Origin: DAOUJH01 sp965116555
GTDB taxonomy: Bacteria > Chloroflexota > Dehalococcoidia > Lucifugimonadales > QGNO01
Assembly: GCA_965116555.1 (NCBI GenBank)
Contig: OZ220698.1
Coordinates: 186,001-250,000, forward strand
DNA length: 64,000 nucleotides
Reading direction: 5' to 3'
Shown here: piece after piece, positions 16,504 through 24,836 of the stretch
How the letters are laid out: every line of letters starts with the position of its first letter
Numbering within the stretch: position 1 is the stretch's first letter
Notes under the pieces: model-generated
Database searches by the model: none
Told to the model about the DNA's origin: nothing
What the model saw: the letters and a program-made list of their open reading frames with translations, nothing else
Made by a program: the position numbers and the translations under genes

Positions 16504-16889
16504 TGAACCCCACCGACAGACGCTATTCCAAAGAGCACGAGTGGGTCCTTATTGAAAGCGAAGGCCAGGCTGTAGTGGGCATCACCCAGTACGCCCAAGA
16601 CCAGCTTGGTGACGTTGTTTACGTGGACTTGCCCGATGCAGGCGCCACCGTTGAGCAGTTTCAGAAACTGGGAGAGATAGAGTCCGTAAAGGCTGTATCG
16701 GACCTGTTCAGCCCGCTGTCCGGAGAGATAGTGGAAGCCAACACAGAGCTCGAGCAAAAGCCGGAGCTGGTCAATGAGGACCCGTACTCCGGCGGCTGGA
16801 TGGTCCGCATGACCGGTATAGACCAGGGCCAGTTGGACAACCTCCTCAGTGCTGAAGAGTACGAAAGCTACCTTTCGGAGTTAGAGTAG
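16503..16889 (+). CDS. gcvH: Glycine cleavage system H protein
   Basis: 128-residue lipoyl carrier. The lipoylated Lys lies in GEIESVKAVSDLFSPLSG (about residues 58-75). YSKEHEWV at the N-terminus and GWMVRM near the C-terminus are standard. The ATG overlaps the stop of gcvT (TGATG) with a TAGGAGGA site just upstream. The H protein shuttles the aminomethyl group between P, T and L proteins. No lipoate or L-protein gene is in the window. Confidence 0.97.
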   Translation: MNPTDRRYSKEHEWVLIESEGQAVVGITQYAQDQLGDVVYVDLPDAGATVEQFQKLGEIESVKAVSDLFSPLSGEIVEANTELEQKPELVNEDPYSGGWMVRMTGIDQGQLDNLLSAEEYESYLSELE

Positions 16890-16897
16890 TAGCCCGG

Positions 16898-18220
16898 ATG
16901 GAGAACGCCTCCCTTCAACACCCGTACATTCCCAATACCGTCGCCGATCGCCAGGAGATGCTCAAGGCAATCGGCGTTTCCTCTGTTCGTGAGCTGTTCC
17001 AGGACATACCGGAAGGCTATCAAAACTCTTCGCTGAACATTCCACCGGCTTTGTCGGAATTGGAGCTTGCTCAAGAGCTGCAAGACCTTGCCGGTGAGAA
17101 CAGTCATGCATTCCAGGGCCCGTGCTTCTTGGGCGCGGGCGCTTACCGTCACTTCATACCGGCAACCGTGCAGGCCATCGCCAGTCGGGGAGAGTTCCTC
17201 ACGGCGTACACTCCCTATCAGCCGGAGGTAAGCCAGGGCACCTTGAAAGCCGCCTACGAGTTTCAGACCATGGTAAGCCAGCTGTTGGACATGGACGTGG
17301 CCAACGCCGGCATGTACGACGGCGCAAGCAGCCTGGCAGAGGGCGCTCTGATGGCCTGCAGGTTGAAGCGTCGCTACAAGGTGGCCTATCTGGACACCGT
17401 CTCCCCTTCTTATGTTGACGTGTTGAGGACATACACCAGTCCCCAAGGCGTTGCCATATATCCTGTGAAGCAGAACGCACTCGATTTGGAACCTGATACG
17501 GCGTGCATAGTTGTACAGAGTCCCAACTTCTTTGGCTATATTGAGGACGTTGAGGGCATTGTGAAGACCGCCCACGACGCGGACGCCCTGGCGGTGGCCT
17601 CCACGGATCCGATAGCCGCCGCCATGTTCAAGCCGCCCGGCAGCTATGGCGCGGATATAGTTACCGCGGAGGGTCAGCCTCTCGGAGTTCCCGTCAGCTT
17701 TGGCGGGCCTTACGTGGGCCTGTTCACCTGCCGGACCGAGTTCATCCGCCAGATGCCGGGTCGGATTGTGGGCAAGACGGTGGATACGCAAGGACGGACA
17801 GCGTATGTGCTCACTCTCCAGGCAAGGGAGCAGCACATACGCCGGGAGCGCGCCACATCCAACATATGCACTTCCACCGCTCTGATCGCCCTCATGACCA
17901 CGGTCTATGCGGCTACGCTGGGCAAGCAAGGGCTTGGGGAGGTCGCCCGCCTTTGCTATCACAAAGCGCACTACGCCGCCTCTCTCATAGAGGGCATACC
18001 GGGCTACTCGCTCCCCCTGGATGGCGCGTTCTTCCAGGAGTTCGTGGTGCAGTGTCCCAGGCCGCCTTCCGAGGTCAACGCCGCTCTGTGGGAACGGGGA
18101 ATCATCGGAGGGTTGGACGTCAGCGACCAGACACCGAATGGACTGCTCATCTGCATCACGGAAGTCAACTCAAAGGGTGAGATAGAGGAGTTGGCCCAGG
18201 CCTTATCGGAGATCGCTTAG
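16898..18220 (+). CDS. gcvPA: Glycine dehydrogenase (decarboxylating) subunit 1
   Basis: 440-residue N-terminal-type half of the split P protein. PYIPNTVADRQEMLKAIG at the N-terminus, FLGAGAYRHFIPATV (about 76-90) and TAYTPYQPEVSQGTL (about 105-119) are characteristic. It forms a heterotetramer with subunit 2 and decarboxylates glycine with pyridoxal phosphate bound on the partner. The start ATG is eight bases after gcvH. Split P proteins are usual in Chloroflexota, Firmicutes and Archaea. Confidence 0.95.
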   Translation: MENASLQHPYIPNTVADRQEMLKAIGVSSVRELFQDIPEGYQNSSLNIPPALSELELAQELQDLAGENSHAFQGPCFLGAGAYRHFIPATVQAIASRGEFLTAYTPYQPEVSQGTLKAAYEFQTMVSQLLDMDVANAGMYDGASSLAEGALMACRLKRRYKVAYLDTVSPSYVDVLRTYTSPQGVAIYPVKQNALDLEPDTACIVVQSPNFFGYIEDVEGIVKTAHDADALAVASTDPIAAAMFKPPGSYGADIVTAEGQPLGVPVSFGGPYVGLFTCRTEFIRQMPGRIVGKTVDTQGRTAYVLTLQAREQHIRRERATSNICTSTALIALMTTVYAATLGKQGLGEVARLCYHKAHYAASLIEGIPGYSLPLDGAFFQEFVVQCPRPPSEVNAALWERGIIGGLDVSDQTPNGLLICITEVNSKGEIEELAQALSEIA

Positions 18221-18224
18221 CACA

Positions 18225-19700
18225 ATGGCAACCGAAAGCATAAGGGAAATCGTGGACTCGGATATGCTAATGGACCGTAGCGTAGCGGGACGCCGCGGCA
18301 TAATAATGCCCGCGCTTGACGTCCCTCAGCAGCCCCTGCCGGACGCGGGCCTGCTGAGAGACGATCTGGAATTGCCGGAGGTTTCGCAGCCTGAGGTAGT
18401 GCGGTACTTCACCAGGCTCAGCCAGCTCAACTACTCCATCGATACCAATTTCTATCCTCTGGGCAGTTGCACCATGAAGTACAACCCCAAGATAAACGAC
18501 ATGGTGGCGTCCTTGCCCGGCATGGCCCATCTGCATCCCATGAATGCCGCTGAGCTTTCTCAGGGGGCTTTGAAGGTCATGTACCGGCTTCAGGAGTACC
18601 TTGCCGATGTAACCGGCACTAAAGCCACCAGCCTGGCCTCCATGGCCGGAGCTCAGGGTGAGCTTGCCGGGGTGCTGATGATACGCGCCTATCACGACAG
18701 CAGAGGCGATGATAAGCGAAAGCTCATGCTCATACCGGACAGCGCGCACGGCACAAATCCCGCGTCGGCGGCTATGGGCGGATTCGAGGTCAAGGCCATT
18801 CCCTCCGACGACCGCGGCAACATGGACATAGCCGCTTTGAAAGAGTCGGTGGGTGAAGACTTGGCCGGCATCATGCTCACTTTGCCCAGCACGTTGGGTC
18901 TGTTTGAAACGGACATCCTGGAAATATGCGACGCGGTACACAAAGCCGGAGGCCTTGTCTACGGCGACGGCGCAAACATGAACGCTATCTTGGGTCAGAC
19001 CAAGCTGGGAGACTTGGGCTTCGACGTTGTTCACATCAATCTGCACAAGACCTTCAGCACGCCGCACGGCGGAGGAGGGCCCGGCGCGGGACCTGTCTCG
19101 GTAGGGGACAAGCTTGCCCCGTTCTTGCCGGCCCCGGTGGTAGAGAGAGAAGAGTCGTCTCAGGGTGAGCGGTACTTTCTGACAGCCGCCCCGCACACCA
19201 TAGGCAAACTGGGCGCGTTCCACGGGAACTTCGGAGTGCTGGTCAGGGCGTATACATACATCCGCTCCTTGGGCGCGGACGGCCTTCGCCAGATCAGCGA
19301 AAACGCGGTTATCAACGCCAACTACCTACTGGCCAAACTGAGGTCCGCTTACGACCTCTCCTACGATCGTCTCTGCATGCATGAAGTCGTGTTGTCCGCA
19401 ACCCGTCAGAAGAGGAACGGCGTGCGAGGCTTGGACATTGCCAAGAGGTTGCTGGACTACGGTTATCACGCGCCCACCATGTACTTCCCGCTCATTGTGG
19501 ACGAGGCCTTGATGGTTGAACCCACCGAGTCCGAAAGCAAGGAGACGTTGGACGCTTTCATAGACGCAATGCTGAGCATAGCGCGTGAGGCTGAGGAAGA
19601 CCCCGATCTCCTCCACAACGCCCCGCACACAACCCCGGTATCCCGCTTGGATGAGGCCCGCGCCGCACGTCAGCCGGACCTCAGGTGGCGACCGGCTTAA
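18225..19700 (+). CDS. gcvPB: Glycine dehydrogenase (decarboxylating) subunit 2
   Basis: 491-residue PLP-bearing half of the split P protein. FYPLGSCTMKYNPKIND (about residues 77-93), DSAHGTNPASAAMGGF (about 174) and the PLP Lys motif HINLHKTFSTPHGGGGPG (about 269-286) are intact. It begins with ATG four bases after gcvPA and ends 21 bases before the MutL/GlmL-type gene. Confidence 0.96.
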   Translation: MATESIREIVDSDMLMDRSVAGRRGIIMPALDVPQQPLPDAGLLRDDLELPEVSQPEVVRYFTRLSQLNYSIDTNFYPLGSCTMKYNPKINDMVASLPGMAHLHPMNAAELSQGALKVMYRLQEYLADVTGTKATSLASMAGAQGELAGVLMIRAYHDSRGDDKRKLMLIPDSAHGTNPASAAMGGFEVKAIPSDDRGNMDIAALKESVGEDLAGIMLTLPSTLGLFETDILEICDAVHKAGGLVYGDGANMNAILGQTKLGDLGFDVVHINLHKTFSTPHGGGGPGAGPVSVGDKLAPFLPAPVVEREESSQGERYFLTAAPHTIGKLGAFHGNFGVLVRAYTYIRSLGADGLRQISENAVINANYLLAKLRSAYDLSYDRLCMHEVVLSATRQKRNGVRGLDIAKRLLDYGYHAPTMYFPLIVDEALMVEPTESESKETLDAFIDAMLSIAREAEEDPDLLHNAPHTTPVSRLDEARAARQPDLRWRPA

Positions 19701-19721
19701 CAAGCCAGGGTAAGGCGCTGT

Positions 19722-21149
19722 ATGTCTCTGGCTCTCCTCATAGATTTTGGTAGCACCTATACCAAGGTCACCGCTGTAGATCTCGAAACGGACCGTTCCA
19801 TCGGTAGGGCGCAGGCGCCCAGTACGGTGGACACAGACGTTCTCCAGGGCCTTTTACGGGCGATGGAATTGCTCAAGGCCCAGGTGAACCTGGACAACGT
19901 TTCGCTCAAGCTGGCCTCCTCCAGCGCTGCCGGTGGTCTGCGCATGGTCGCCGTTGGTCTCATTGCCAGGCTGACCTCGGAGGCCGCCAACCGGGCGGCT
20001 CTTGGCGCAGGCGCCAAGGTGATCGACGTGTTTGACAGGGGGTTGAATTACGGGAAAGTCAGGAAGTTGGAAGAGATAAATCCCGACATCATACTCCTGG
20101 CCGGTGGCGTGGACGGCGGCAATAGAGAGGTCATCCTGCAAAATGCCCAGCAGATAGCGTCCTCCAAGGTGAAAGCGCCCGTGGTCGTCGCGGGCAACGT
20201 GGACGCAAGCGACGAGGTAGGCCAGATATTGAGACAGGGCGGGCATCAGACATACCTCTGCCAGAACGTGATGCCGGAGATGAACACCCTCAACGTTGAC
20301 CCCGCCAGGGAGATGATTCGCGAGGTGTTCGTCAAGCACATCGTAGAGGCCAAGGGCCTGGAACGTGCCGTCGATTACGTGGGCAACCTGGTAATGCCCA
20401 CGCCGATGGCCGTGCTCAGAATAACGGACCTCTTGGCCACGGGCACTGAGACCGAGCCGGGCATCGGCGACACAATGGTCGTGGATGTCGGCGGCGCAAC
20501 CACGGACATCCATACCGCGGCCCGCGGACTGCCCGTGGAGGCGGAGGTCAGGATGATGGGCCTTGACGAGCCGTTTGCCAAACGGACCGTGGAGGGCGAC
20601 CTTGGATTGCGCGTCAGCGCCAGGTCCTTGATAGACGCCGTGAGTCGCAGCATCATGCCCAGGAACATTCGAATGGCTCTGGAGAGCAACGAGGCCCTTC
20701 TACGCATGGAGTACCTCACCGCCAATACCTCAACCCTGCCCCACGTCTCGGATGAGTGGGAGATGGATACCAAGATGGCCGCCGCCGCCTCTTTCATCGC
20801 CGCGGAGCGCCACGCCGGACGGCTGGAAACGGCCAGGACAGACTTTGGCACAACCGTCATGGTGCAAAGGGGTAAAGACCTCACCCAGGTGGGCACGTTG
20901 ATAGGGACAGGCGGCGTTATCGCCTTTGGGCGCAGTCCGGAGATCATAATGGCGGAATGCCTGTTCGACCGCAACGACCCGTTTTCCCTGCGACCCAAGC
21001 ATCCGCAGCTCATGGTGGACGCAGGCTACATGATGTACGCGGGCGGTCTCCTCTCCACCGTATATCCAGATAAAGCGATACGGTTGGTGAAGAGCTCCCT
21101 GAGGCACGTGGAGGTGCCCAAGGAGTACCTGGTAACCGGCGACGCCTAG
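19722..21149 (+). CDS. MutL/GlmL-family ASKHA ATPase
   Basis: 475 residues. LLIDFGSTYTKVTAVD (about 5-20) is the phosphate-1 motif, MVVDVGGATTDIHTA (about 250) phosphate-2, and LIGTGGVIAFG (about 390) the adenosine motif. The family, called MutL or GlmL, is encoded beside glutamate mutase or ornithine aminomutase and is thought to act as a chaperone or reactivase for B12-dependent mutases. No mutase gene is in this window. It is instead the fifth gene after gcvT-H-PA-PB, 21 bases behind gcvPB, which is odd and suggests either a distant partner or a different role. The 3' end is followed at once by a ccdA remnant. Confidence 0.82.
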   Translation: MSLALLIDFGSTYTKVTAVDLETDRSIGRAQAPSTVDTDVLQGLLRAMELLKAQVNLDNVSLKLASSSAAGGLRMVAVGLIARLTSEAANRAALGAGAKVIDVFDRGLNYGKVRKLEEINPDIILLAGGVDGGNREVILQNAQQIASSKVKAPVVVAGNVDASDEVGQILRQGGHQTYLCQNVMPEMNTLNVDPAREMIREVFVKHIVEAKGLERAVDYVGNLVMPTPMAVLRITDLLATGTETEPGIGDTMVVDVGGATTDIHTAARGLPVEAEVRMMGLDEPFAKRTVEGDLGLRVSARSLIDAVSRSIMPRNIRMALESNEALLRMEYLTANTSTLPHVSDEWEMDTKMAAAASFIAAERHAGRLETARTDFGTTVMVQRGKDLTQVGTLIGTGGVIAFGRSPEIIMAECLFDRNDPFSLRPKHPQLMVDAGYMMYAGGLLSTVYPDKAIRLVKSSLRHVEVPKEYLVTGDA

Positions 21150-21160
21150 TTAAGCCCAAG

Positions 21161-21292
21161 CTAGGTGAACAGAAGCTCTTTCCCCGAGCCGAGCGTCCAG
21201 TAGTACACCAGGTATCCCCCGTCAGCACCAGCGCCGCAGCGCCTATGGTTTCAATGTGAGGCATGATCACCCGCAGCCCGTTGACCACCGCG
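21161..21292 (-). pseudogene. Truncated, frameshifted copy of the 3' end of ccdA
   Basis: About 132 bases match the 3' end of the intact ccdA at 24704-24836 with roughly ten differences. Decoded on the minus strand the fragment reads NGLRVIMPHIETIGAAALVL, then a one-base deletion in a C run (five C instead of six) shifts the frame before the equivalent of the GGYLVYYWTLGSG tail. There is no start or upstream coding sequence, so it is a non-functional remnant. It has the same orientation as the intact gene and lies on the other side of the zur-znuACB cassette. Confidence 0.85.
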
Positions 21293-21321
21293 AATCCCGG
21301 CCTCCGACTGTCAGTACTATA

Positions 21322-21350
21322 TTGACCTCAAGACCGTATGGTAATAATAT
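21322..21350 (+). promoter_or_regulatory. Promoter of the zur-znuACB cassette
   Basis: TTGACC (21322-21327), 17-base spacer, TAATAT (21345-21350). Transcription should start near 21357, inside the palindrome described next. Confidence 0.6.
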
Positions 21351-21351
21351 G

Positions 21352-21373
21352 CTTTTGCAACCCCTTGCAAGAG
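21352..21373 (+). promoter_or_regulatory. Inverted repeat, candidate Zur/Fur operator
   Basis: CTTTTGCAA (21352-21360), four C, TTGCAAGAG (21365-21373): a 9-4-9 inverted repeat with one mismatch. It overlaps the predicted transcription start and lies seven bases before the regulator's ATG, the right place for autorepression. The exact sequence is not one I recognise from described Zur boxes. Confidence 0.5.
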
Positions 21374-21379
21374 TTATCT

Positions 21380-21805
21380 ATGACCAAACACAATGCCGTA
21401 CTGGAGACCCTTCGTGAAGCGGGATACCGCCTGACCCCTCAGCGCGTCATGGTGCTCCAGGCTATCGCCGAAAGCGATCGCCACCTGACGGCGCAGGCCA
21501 TTCACCAGAACGTCGTCCAGCTATACCCCTACATGGACATCGCCACCGTGTACCGGATACTGCAGCTTCTCAAGCGGCTGCATCTGGTTACAGAGATAGA
21601 CCTGGGCGACGGCTCGGCCCAGTACGAGGTTGCTGAGCCCAACAAACACCACCACATGGTCTGCCGTGAGTGCGGCGGCGCATACGACCTCAGCCCATCG
21701 TACTTGGAGGAGTTCCGCACCCGCCTTATAAACGAGTTTGGATTTGAGCCTGATTTGGAGCATTTCGCCATAGGAGGAGTCTGCGCACAATGCACAACAG
21801 AGTAA
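21380..21805 (+). CDS. zur: Fur-family metalloregulator, probably Zur
   Basis: About 141 residues from MTKHNAVLETLREAGY; an upstream ATG at 21338 would place the operator inside the gene and is less likely. The winged helix (YRLTPQRVMVLQAI, then HLTAQAIHQNV and DIATVYRILQLL) is followed by the dimerisation domain with HHHMVCRECGG (about residues 93-103) and the C-terminal CAQC, a structural zinc site of two CxxC pairs. Being first in a cassette with znuA, znuC and znuB suggests zinc-responsive repression of its own operon; manganese or iron sensing cannot be excluded. Its end overlaps znuA by 16 bases. Confidence 0.88.
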   Translation: MTKHNAVLETLREAGYRLTPQRVMVLQAIAESDRHLTAQAIHQNVVQLYPYMDIATVYRILQLLKRLHLVTEIDLGDGSAQYEVAEPNKHHHMVCRECGGAYDLSPSYLEEFRTRLINEFGFEPDLEHFAIGGVCAQCTTE

Positions 21806-22824
21806 ACCACCTTTTTGCATTGATGGGCTGGCCGGCCATGCTGGCCCTTGCCCTTATGCTGCTAGCTATGGCCTGCACCTCGGATGAGGAAAACGGGGAG
21901 AATGCCACGGGCAAGCTCAGGGTAGCTTCCACAGTATCCCCAATCACCAGCCTGGCGGAGAACATAGGAGGCACGCGCATCGACCTTGAGGGGATTGTGC
22001 CGGAGGGCGTCAACTCCCACACCTTTGAGCCTGCGCCCTCCGTGGCCGCCGTCCTGTCGGAGGCCGATTTGTTCATCGCGAACGGCCTTTTCCTGGAGGA
22101 GCCGACCATTGAAATGGCCAGAGCCAACAAAAAACCCGGCGCGGTTATCGCCACCCTGGGGGACAAGGCGGTGAGCCGGGAAGAGTGGGTCTTTGACTTT
22201 TCCTTCCCGTCTGAGGACGGGCATCCCAACCCGCACCTGTGGACTTCACCGCCCCTGGGTCTGAGGTACGCTGAGCTGATCAGGGACGAGCTTGTCGTGC
22301 TCGATCCCGACAACGCATCCTACTACAACGATAACCTGGAGGCCCTGAGGGAGCGCATCGAGGACCTGGACCGGAGAACCACCGAGGCCGTTGCGACGAT
22401 ACCGCCGGAGAACCGGAAGCTGCTGACCTACCACGACTCCTTCCCCTACTTCGGCCCAAGGTACGGATTCGAGATCATCGGGGCCGTCCAGCCCTCCGAC
22501 TTTACGGAGCCCTCGGCCCGGGAGGTGGCGCAGCTCATCGAGCAGATCCGTGAGTCGCAGGTGCCGGCGATCTTCGGCTCGGAGGTGTTCCCCAGCCCGG
22601 TAATGGAGCAGATTGCCAGGGAGGGCGGAGCCGAGTTCGTGGACCAGCTGCGTGACGACGACCTTCCAGGTGCGCCCGGCGACCCGCGGCACACCTACCT
22701 GGGACTGATCCTGACGGACGTTGAGATCATCGTCACCGCCCTGGGCGGCAGCACCGATGCTCTGGAGGGGTTCGACCCAAGTCTGGTGTTTGAAGGAGAC
22801 AGCGGGGCGCACTACCCCCAGTAA
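21790..22824 (+). CDS. znuA: Zinc ABC transporter substrate-binding lipoprotein
   Basis: 344 residues. An N-terminal hydrophobic stretch ends in a lipobox-like LLAMAC (Cys about residue 30), so the mature protein is probably lipid-anchored outside the membrane. Cluster 9 metal-binding features are present: VPEGVNSHTFEPAPS with the first His, DGHPNPHLWTSP with the second, and YHDSFPYFGPRYGF with the third. The long His-rich loop of proteobacterial ZnuA is absent. Mn or Zn specificity cannot be told for sure; the regulator and operon favour zinc. Confidence 0.9.
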   Translation: MHNRVNHLFALMGWPAMLALALMLLAMACTSDEENGENATGKLRVASTVSPITSLAENIGGTRIDLEGIVPEGVNSHTFEPAPSVAAVLSEADLFIANGLFLEEPTIEMARANKKPGAVIATLGDKAVSREEWVFDFSFPSEDGHPNPHLWTSPPLGLRYAELIRDELVVLDPDNASYYNDNLEALRERIEDLDRRTTEAVATIPPENRKLLTYHDSFPYFGPRYGFEIIGAVQPSDFTEPSAREVAQLIEQIRESQVPAIFGSEVFPSPVMEQIAREGGAEFVDQLRDDDLPGAPGDPRHTYLGLILTDVEIIVTALGGSTDALEGFDPSLVFEGDSGAHYPQ

Positions 22825-22833
22825 GGAAGGCAG

Positions 22834-23688
22834 TTGCTACACCCAGTTCCCCACGAATACGGACAGGAACCCCCCATCGTAGAGATGAGGGGTGTCACCA
22901 CCGGATACGAAGGCAGGCACGTGCTGACGGGCGTGAGCATGAGCATAATGCCCGGTGACTTTGTCGGCCTCCTTGGGCCCAGCGGCGCTGGCAAGAGCAC
23001 GCTGCTGCGCTGTATGCTGGGAACGGTCGACCTGTACAGCGGTGAAGTCGTCGTCGAGGGCCAGTCCGTGGCCCAAAAGAGGCCCCGCGCAGGGTACGTG
23101 CCCCAATTGGAGACTATTGACTGGAGCTTCCCCGTCACGGTGCAGGAGGTGGTGATGATGGGGTGCACCATGGACACCCCCCTCTTTCCCTGGCACCGGC
23201 GCCGGGAGAAGGAGCGGGCTGCCCGCATTATGGACCGGCTGGGGATCTCCAGGCTTGCGGGCAGGCACATCAGGGAGTTGTCAGGCGGAGAGCAGCAGCG
23301 TACTTTCCTAGCCCGGGCCTTGGTGAGCAACCCCCGCCTGCTCCTCCTTGACGAGCCCACCAACGGGGTTGACATCAAGACCAGGGACGACGTGATGCAC
23401 CTGCTGGACGAGCTGAACCACGAGGGCATCACCGTGGTGGTGAGCACCCACGAGATAAACTCAGTGGCCGCTCACCTTCCCCGCGCGGTGTGCCTCAACG
23501 GCAGGCTGATTGCCGACGGCCCTCCCAGCGAAGTCTTCACCAGCGATATCCTAAGCCGCACCTACGGAGCGGATATGCCAGTGACCCATTACCAGGGCAT
23601 CACCCTGGTAGCGGAGAGGCCCCACTTCTTCGGCAGGGACAACCGCGCGCCGGCTCACTCGGACGCGGAGAATAGCCGCCGTGTTTGA
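22834..23688 (+). CDS. znuC: Zinc ABC transporter ATP-binding protein
   Basis: 284 residues. Walker A is GPSGAGKSTLLR (about residues 50-61), the signature is LSGGEQQRTFLARAL (about 150-164), Walker B is LLLLDEPTNGVD (about 171-182) and the switch His is in STHEINS. The start appears to be TTG nine bases after znuA with AAGGAAGG upstream. It powers metal uptake with ZnuA and ZnuB. Third-position GC looks higher here than in the flanking gcv and sulfur genes. Confidence 0.92.
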   Translation: MLHPVPHEYGQEPPIVEMRGVTTGYEGRHVLTGVSMSIMPGDFVGLLGPSGAGKSTLLRCMLGTVDLYSGEVVVEGQSVAQKRPRAGYVPQLETIDWSFPVTVQEVVMMGCTMDTPLFPWHRRREKERAARIMDRLGISRLAGRHIRELSGGEQQRTFLARALVSNPRLLLLDEPTNGVDIKTRDDVMHLLDELNHEGITVVVSTHEINSVAAHLPRAVCLNGRLIADGPPSEVFTSDILSRTYGADMPVTHYQGITLVAERPHFFGRDNRAPAHSDAENSRRV

Positions 23689-24556
23689 GCCGCTCCAGTA
23701 CGAGTTCTTTGTCAGGGGTCTCATATCGGCGACCCTGGTGGGAGGGCTGTGCGGCTTCATTGGCGTGTACATAGTCCTCAAGCGCATGTCCTACATCGGC
23801 CACGGCCTATCCCACGCCGTGTTCGGAGGCGCGGTTGTCAGCTACGTCATGTCCATCAACTTCTTCGTTGGGGCCAGCGTGTGGGGATTCGTCTCAGCGC
23901 TTCTCATCAACATGACTACCCGTAAACGAATGATAGGCGCCGACGCCGCAATCGGCATTGTGACCACGGCCAGCTTTGCCGTGGGCATCGCGCTTATAAG
24001 CCGCTTCAGGACCTTCACCCGCAGCTTCGACGCGGCGCTGTTCGGCAACATCCTTGGCGTCACCAACGGCGACCTTGTGGCAATCGTCTTGGTGGTGATT
24101 CTCTCCGCCGTGATCATCATTGTGGGTTACAAGTTCTTCCTTTTTGCCACCTTCGACTCGGAGATTGCCCGGTACTACGGCGTGCCGACGGGCTGGGTGG
24201 ACTCCATGCTAGCCCTGGTCCTGGCGGCCACTATCGTGGTGTCGATTCAGGTGCTGGGCGTGACGATGATTGCGGCGGCCATAGTCATACCACCCATAGT
24301 AGCAAGGCTCCTGACCAACAGCTTTGCGAACATGATGCTGCTTTCGGCGGGCGTGGGCGCGTTCTGCGGCATGGGCGGCATCTACATGAGCTACTACATA
24401 GACGTGTCCTCCGGCGCGACCGTAGTGCTGTTCTCGGCAGCGCTGTTCATGCTGGTCTTGACCTTCACCGGCATCCGCTCCCGAATAGCCTCCGCCCGAG
24501 GCAAGGAAGCAACCCGGTCGTCGCTCATGGACATGGAGTCGGGCTCGTTCCACTAA
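23681..24556 (+). CDS. znuB: Zinc ABC transporter permease
   Basis: 291 residues with about eight transmembrane spans, ABC-3 family. The start is GTG inside the end of znuC (8-base overlap). The conserved cytoplasmic stretch with FATFDSEIARYYGVP (about residues 153-167) and the VLGVTMIAAAIVIPPIVARLL helix (seen as LGVTMIAAAIVIPP) are typical of ZnuB/MntB. It completes the cassette; a 147-base gap with no gene follows before the 3' end of ccdA. Confidence 0.92.
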   Translation: MFEPLQYEFFVRGLISATLVGGLCGFIGVYIVLKRMSYIGHGLSHAVFGGAVVSYVMSINFFVGASVWGFVSALLINMTTRKRMIGADAAIGIVTTASFAVGIALISRFRTFTRSFDAALFGNILGVTNGDLVAIVLVVILSAVIIIVGYKFFLFATFDSEIARYYGVPTGWVDSMLALVLAATIVVSIQVLGVTMIAAAIVIPPIVARLLTNSFANMMLLSAGVGAFCGMGGIYMSYYIDVSSGATVVLFSAALFMLVLTFTGIRSRIASARGKEATRSSLMDMESGSFH

Positions 24557-24703
24557 GGGACTTACGCTTATATGCACCAGGGTGGGCGTTAACGGGTAGG
24601 ATCGAAGCACTAGGAAGACTTGATTGGCTGCTTTTTCGATGTGGCGGGGCTTCTGCTACCCCATCCTCGCTTTAGCACTTTGGATTGGAACTTGAGGCCC
24701 CAG

Positions 24704-24836
24704 CTACGTAAACAGAAGCTCTTTGCCCGAACCGAGTGTCCAGTAGTACACCAGGTATCCCCCCGTCAGCACCAGCGCCGCGGCGCCTATGGTTTCAACG
24801 TGAGGCATGATGACCCGCAGCCCGTTGGCCACCGCG
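24704..24836 (-). repeat. Direct repeat partner of 21161-21292 (ccdA 3' end)
   Basis: This is the intact copy of the repeated segment, inside the functional ccdA. The pair brackets the 3.4-kb zur-znuACB cassette in direct orientation with about 92 per cent identity by eye. Weak similarity continues about ten bases beyond the gene end (TTAAGCCCAAGCTA versus TTGAGGCCCCAGCTA). Confidence 0.85.
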
